Below are positions 14,081 to 16,751 of a stretch of DNA of 16,751 nt, in pieces. A program made the position numbers and the translations under genes. Position 1 is the first letter of the stretch. Each line of letters begins with the position of its first letter. This stretch comes from Elusimicrobiota bacterium. GTDB taxonomy: Bacteria > Elusimicrobiota > Elusimicrobia > UBA1565 > UBA9628. Under the pieces are notes generated by a model that worked only from the letters and a program-made list of their open reading frames with translations, was not told the DNA's origin and did not search any database. Location: NCBI GenBank assembly GCA_028869495.1, contig JAGWRY010000109.1, forward strand, positions 1-16,751, read 5' to 3'.

Positions 14081-15919
14081 TCAGCGGTAGCCCTGCGCCT
14101 GCAGTTCGAAGAGGCGGGCGTACGTCCCGCCGCGGCGCACGAGGTCGTCGTGGCTCCCCAGCTCCGAGATCTTCCCGCCCTCGATCACCGCGATGCGGTC
14201 GGCCATGCGCACCGTGCTGAAGCGGTGCGAGACGAGGAGGACGATCTTGCCCTCGGAGAGCTCCTGGAAGCGGCGGAAGATGTCGTACTCGGCCTCGGCG
14301 TCGAGGGAGGCGGTCGGCTCGTCGAGGATCAGGACCTCGGCCTCGCGCATGAAGCCGCGGGCCAGCGCGATCTTCTGCCACTGGCCGCCGGAGAGCTCGT
14401 GGCCGCTGTCGAACCAGCGGCCGAGCATCGTGTCGTAGCGCTTCGGGAGCGACGCGGCGACCTCGTCGGCGCCGCTCTTGCGGGCGGAGGCCTCGATGCG
14501 CGCGAAGTCGCCGAGATGCTCGACCGAGCCCAGGCCGATGTTCTCGGAGAGCGGCAGGTGGTAGCGCACGTAGTCCTGGAAGATCGCGCCGACGCGGCGC
14601 GCGAGCTCCTCGGGCGGGAAGTGGCGCACGTCGACGCCGCGGAACAGCACTCGCCCGCGCGTCGGCTCGTAGAGGCGCGTCAGCAGCTTGATCAGCGTGG
14701 TCTTGCCCGCGCCGTTCTCGCCGACGAGGGCCAGCTTCTCGGACGGCCCGATCGACAGCGTGATCCCCTGGAGCGCCCAGTCCTCGCGGCCCGGATAGCG
14801 GAACCAGACGTCCTCGAACTCGACGCCGCGCGACGGGTCCTCGGCCGGGCGCGCCTCGGCCGGCGCCGGGATCGCCGACTGCGCGAGGCCGAGGAAGGTG
14901 AACAGGTTCTGCAGGAACAGGCCGTTCTCGTAAAGACCCTTCAGGTTGTCGAGCATCCCCTGGAACGTGCCCTGGCTCTGTGAGAACACCGCGATGTAGA
15001 GCGACATCTGGCCCAGCGTGATGCGCCCGGCGACGGTCAGGTAGACGATCCAGACGTAGGCGCCGTAGTAGCTGAGGGTCGCCAGCAGGCCCCAGAGCAC
15101 GGCCTTGACCGAGCTGGCCTTGGCCAGCGCCGCGTCCTCCTCGAAGATCTTGCGGAACATCCGCGCGTAGCGCTCGAGGAGCGGCTCGCCCAGGCCGAAG
15201 AGCTTGACCTCCTTGACGGTCGTGTCGAGCGTCAGCAGCTGCTCGAGGTAGGCCATCGTCCGCGTCTCGGGCGCGCGCCAGGTCTCCAAGCGGAACTGCA
15301 GGCCGCTGTAGCGCGCCTGCACGACGAAGGCCGGGATCGCCGCGCCGAACAGGATCAGCGCGACCCACGGGTTGAAGGCCAGCAGCACCGCGACGAAGGA
15401 GGCCAGCGTCAGCAGGTTCTGCGCGAGCAGGAAGCCGGCGCGCACCAGCGACATCGCGCGGTACTCGGACTGGCGCCGCGCGTTCTGCATCTTGTCGTAG
15501 AAGTCGGCGTCCTCGAACCAGCGCGCCTCCAGGGCCAGCGCCTTGCGGATGATGCGCGTGTTGACCAGGTGGCCGAGGCGGTGGTCGATCAGCTTGTCGA
15601 CGAGCTGGCGCAGCTGGCCGACGATGGAGCCCGCCAGGATCAGGCCGAACTCGGCCGCGACGTAGGGCAGGACCGAGCGCAGGCCCTGCGCGGGCTCCAG
15701 GCCGCGCTTGACGGCCGAGAGGACCCCGTCGATGATCAGCTTCGTGACCCAGGCCTGGGACACGGGGAGCGCGCCGCCGGCGGCGGTCAGCGCGCCCATC
15801 GCGACGGTGCTGGCCGGGTCGGCCTCCCACAGGAGCGCGAACGCGCGCGGCGCGTTCTTCAGCGCCTCCGCCCATTCGTCGACGCGCGCGCGCCAGCCGG
15901 AGGGCTTTGCGTCCGTCAA
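14081..15919 (-). CDS. ABC exporter, fused membrane and ATPase domains
   Basis: A 612-residue half-transporter with an N-terminal six-helix membrane domain (about 35-345) and a C-terminal nucleotide-binding domain (about 365-605), which would work as a dimer in the inner membrane. ATPase motifs are complete: Walker A GENGAGKT (400-407, Lys406), Q-loop Gln448, signature LSGGQ (509-513), Walker B VLILDEP (529-535, Glu534) and switch His565. Substrate is not predictable: the family exports lipids, peptides and drugs, and there is no C39 peptidase domain. The start is a TTG at 15917-15919 that overlaps the stop of the upstream HlyD-type gene as TTGA, indicating translational coupling. The gene is probably second or later in an efflux operon reading from beyond the window edge. 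Confidence 0.93.
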   Translation of the reverse strand: MTDAKPSGWRARVDEWAEALKNAPRAFALLWEADPASTVAMGALTAAGGALPVSQAWVTKLIIDGVLSAVKRGLEPAQGLRSVLPYVAAEFGLILAGSIVGQLRQLVDKLIDHRLGHLVNTRIIRKALALEARWFEDADFYDKMQNARRQSEYRAMSLVRAGFLLAQNLLTLASFVAVLLAFNPWVALILFGAAIPAFVVQARYSGLQFRLETWRAPETRTMAYLEQLLTLDTTVKEVKLFGLGEPLLERYARMFRKIFEEDAALAKASSVKAVLWGLLATLSYYGAYVWIVYLTVAGRITLGQMSLYIAVFSQSQGTFQGMLDNLKGLYENGLFLQNLFTFLGLAQSAIPAPAEARPAEDPSRGVEFEDVWFRYPGREDWALQGITLSIGPSEKLALVGENGAGKTTLIKLLTRLYEPTRGRVLFRGVDVRHFPPEELARRVGAIFQDYVRYHLPLSENIGLGSVEHLGDFARIEASARKSGADEVAASLPKRYDTMLGRWFDSGHELSGGQWQKIALARGFMREAEVLILDEPTASLDAEAEYDIFRRFQELSEGKIVLLVSHRFSTVRMADRIAVIEGGKISELGSHDDLVRRGGTYARLFELQAQGYR

Positions 15920-16751
15920 CGCAGGTCGACCGTCGCCTCGACCGACATGCCCGGGGCCAGCACGCGCCCGCCGGTCGGGACGTCGTCGAGGACGATCTTG
16001 ACCGGCACGCGCTGGACGACCTTCACGAAGTTGCCGGTCGCGTTCTCGGGCGGCAGCAGGCTGAAGCGGGCGCCGGTCCCGGCCTGGATGCTGTCGACGC
16101 GTCCGGTCAGGCGCAGGGACGGATAGGCGTCCACGCGCACGCGCGCCTTCTGGCCCGGGCGCATGCGCGTCAGCTGGGTCTCCTTAAAGTTCGCGACGAC
16201 CCAGACGCGGGACGGCACCAGCGCCAGCGCCGCCTGGCCGGTCGACAGGTACTCGCCGGGCTCGACCGACTTGCGCGTGACGCGGCCGTCCTCGGGCGCG
16301 TGGACCGTCGTGAAGGAGAGGTCCAGCTCCGCCTGGTTCAGCAGGGCGGTCTTGTCGTCGACGGCGGCCTTCGCGGCCAGCGCCGCCGCGCGCGCGTGGT
16401 CGACGCCCTGGGCGGAGGCCTCGTCGCGGGCGAACAGGGCCTGCGCGCGCTTGAGGTCCGCGTCGGCCTTCACGGCCTGGGCCCGCGCGGACTCGAGGTT
16501 CGCGCGCGCCTCGTCGACGCGGTTCTGGAAGTCGCGCGGGTCCAGCTCGAAGAGGACGTCGCCCGCCTTGACCGGCTGGTTGTCGGCGACGAGCACGCGC
16601 GAGACGTGGCCGGACACGCGCGGGCTGATCGGGATCACGTCGCCCTCGAGCGCGGCGTCGTCGGTCGTCGCGCGGGGCGCGCGCAGGGCGAAATAGGCGC
16701 CGGCGGCGAGGAGGAGCGCCGCGGCCGCCGCGGCGGCGACCCAGCGCCACG
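15916..16751 (-). CDS. HlyD/EmrA-family membrane fusion protein (5' end outside window)
   Basis: Partial gene: the frame stays open to the window edge, so the start codon lies beyond 16751 and 277 residues are visible. These begin with a membrane anchor (about 2-20: WVAAAAAAALLLAAGAYFAL), then TTDDAALEGDVIPISPRVSGHV, the EmrA-like entry to the lipoyl/barrel-sandwich domain. DNQPVKAGDVLFELDPRDF follows, then a helical hairpin (about 70-130, Ala- and charge-rich), the second lipoyl half (FTTVHAPEDGRVTRKSVEPGEYL) and beta-barrel segments ending APGMSVEATVDLR. It would bridge the inner-membrane pump to an outer-membrane channel in the periplasm. EmrA-type proteins usually partner an MFS pump. Here the immediately coupled gene is an ABC exporter. 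A TolC-like gene may lie upstream, outside the window. Confidence 0.93.
   Translation of the reverse strand, partial: WRWVAAAAAAALLLAAGAYFALRAPRATTDDAALEGDVIPISPRVSGHVSRVLVADNQPVKAGDVLFELDPRDFQNRVDEARANLESARAQAVKADADLKRAQALFARDEASAQGVDHARAAALAAKAAVDDKTALLNQAELDLSFTTVHAPEDGRVTRKSVEPGEYLSTGQAALALVPSRVWVVANFKETQLTRMRPGQKARVRVDAYPSLRLTGRVDSIQAGTGARFSLLPPENATGNFVKVVQRVPVKIVLDDVPTGGRVLAPGMSVEATVDLR

Overview
This is a GC-rich (roughly 70%), densely packed bacterial chromosome segment. An EmrA/HlyD-type membrane fusion protein next to an exporter, and two proteins with Sec-type signal peptides, suggest a Gram-negative cell. The phylum cannot be proved from the sequence. Extended -10 promoters of the form TTGCTAnnAT, some placed for leaderless mRNAs, make me suspect a high-GC Elusimicrobiota-like lineage, but this is a guess. 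There are no mobile elements, CRISPR arrays, tRNA or rRNA genes.

Layout. 1-60: a 15-bp tandem repeat abutting the ppsA stop codon. 58-2478 (-): phosphoenolpyruvate synthase. 2587-3348 (+): NAD-type short-chain dehydrogenase, divergent from ppsA. 3299-4507 (-): GAF plus HD-GYP signalling protein, overlapping the dehydrogenase tail-to-tail by 50 nt. 4597-6450 (+): compact P1B-type metal ATPase, divergent from the HD-GYP gene. 6552-7535 (+): secreted HExxH zinc-protease-like protein, followed by a strong terminator. 7753-7956 (+): cold-shock protein with its own promoter, a long leader and a terminator. 8030-8677 and 8685-9938 (-): an ackA-dedA pair. 9981-12251 (-): a 756-residue exported protein I do not recognise. 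12323-12772 (-): hemerythrin-like protein. 12857-13816 (+): radical SAM protein, divergent from the hemerythrin gene. 13817-14080: no intact gene, but a coding-like stretch without a start codon. 14081-15919 and 15916-16751 (-): an ABC exporter translationally coupled to an EmrA-like fusion protein whose 5' end lies outside the window.

Functionally the region is mixed: central carbon and energy metabolism (PEP synthase, acetate kinase), signalling (HD-GYP), metal and oxygen handling (P1B ATPase, hemerythrin, radical SAM), stress (cold shock), and envelope or export functions (DedA, secreted proteins, ABC/HlyD). The only clear operons are ackA-dedA and hlyD-ABC. No single new multi-gene system stands out.

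The most interesting signals are regulatory. Three genes (P1B ATPase, ackA and the 756-residue protein) have a -10 hexamer ending exactly 8 nt before the A of the ATG, predicting leaderless transcripts. All three divergent intergenic regions hold an outward-facing pair of GTTGC motifs. A perfect 8-bp hairpin overlaps the ribosome binding site of the secreted protease-like gene.
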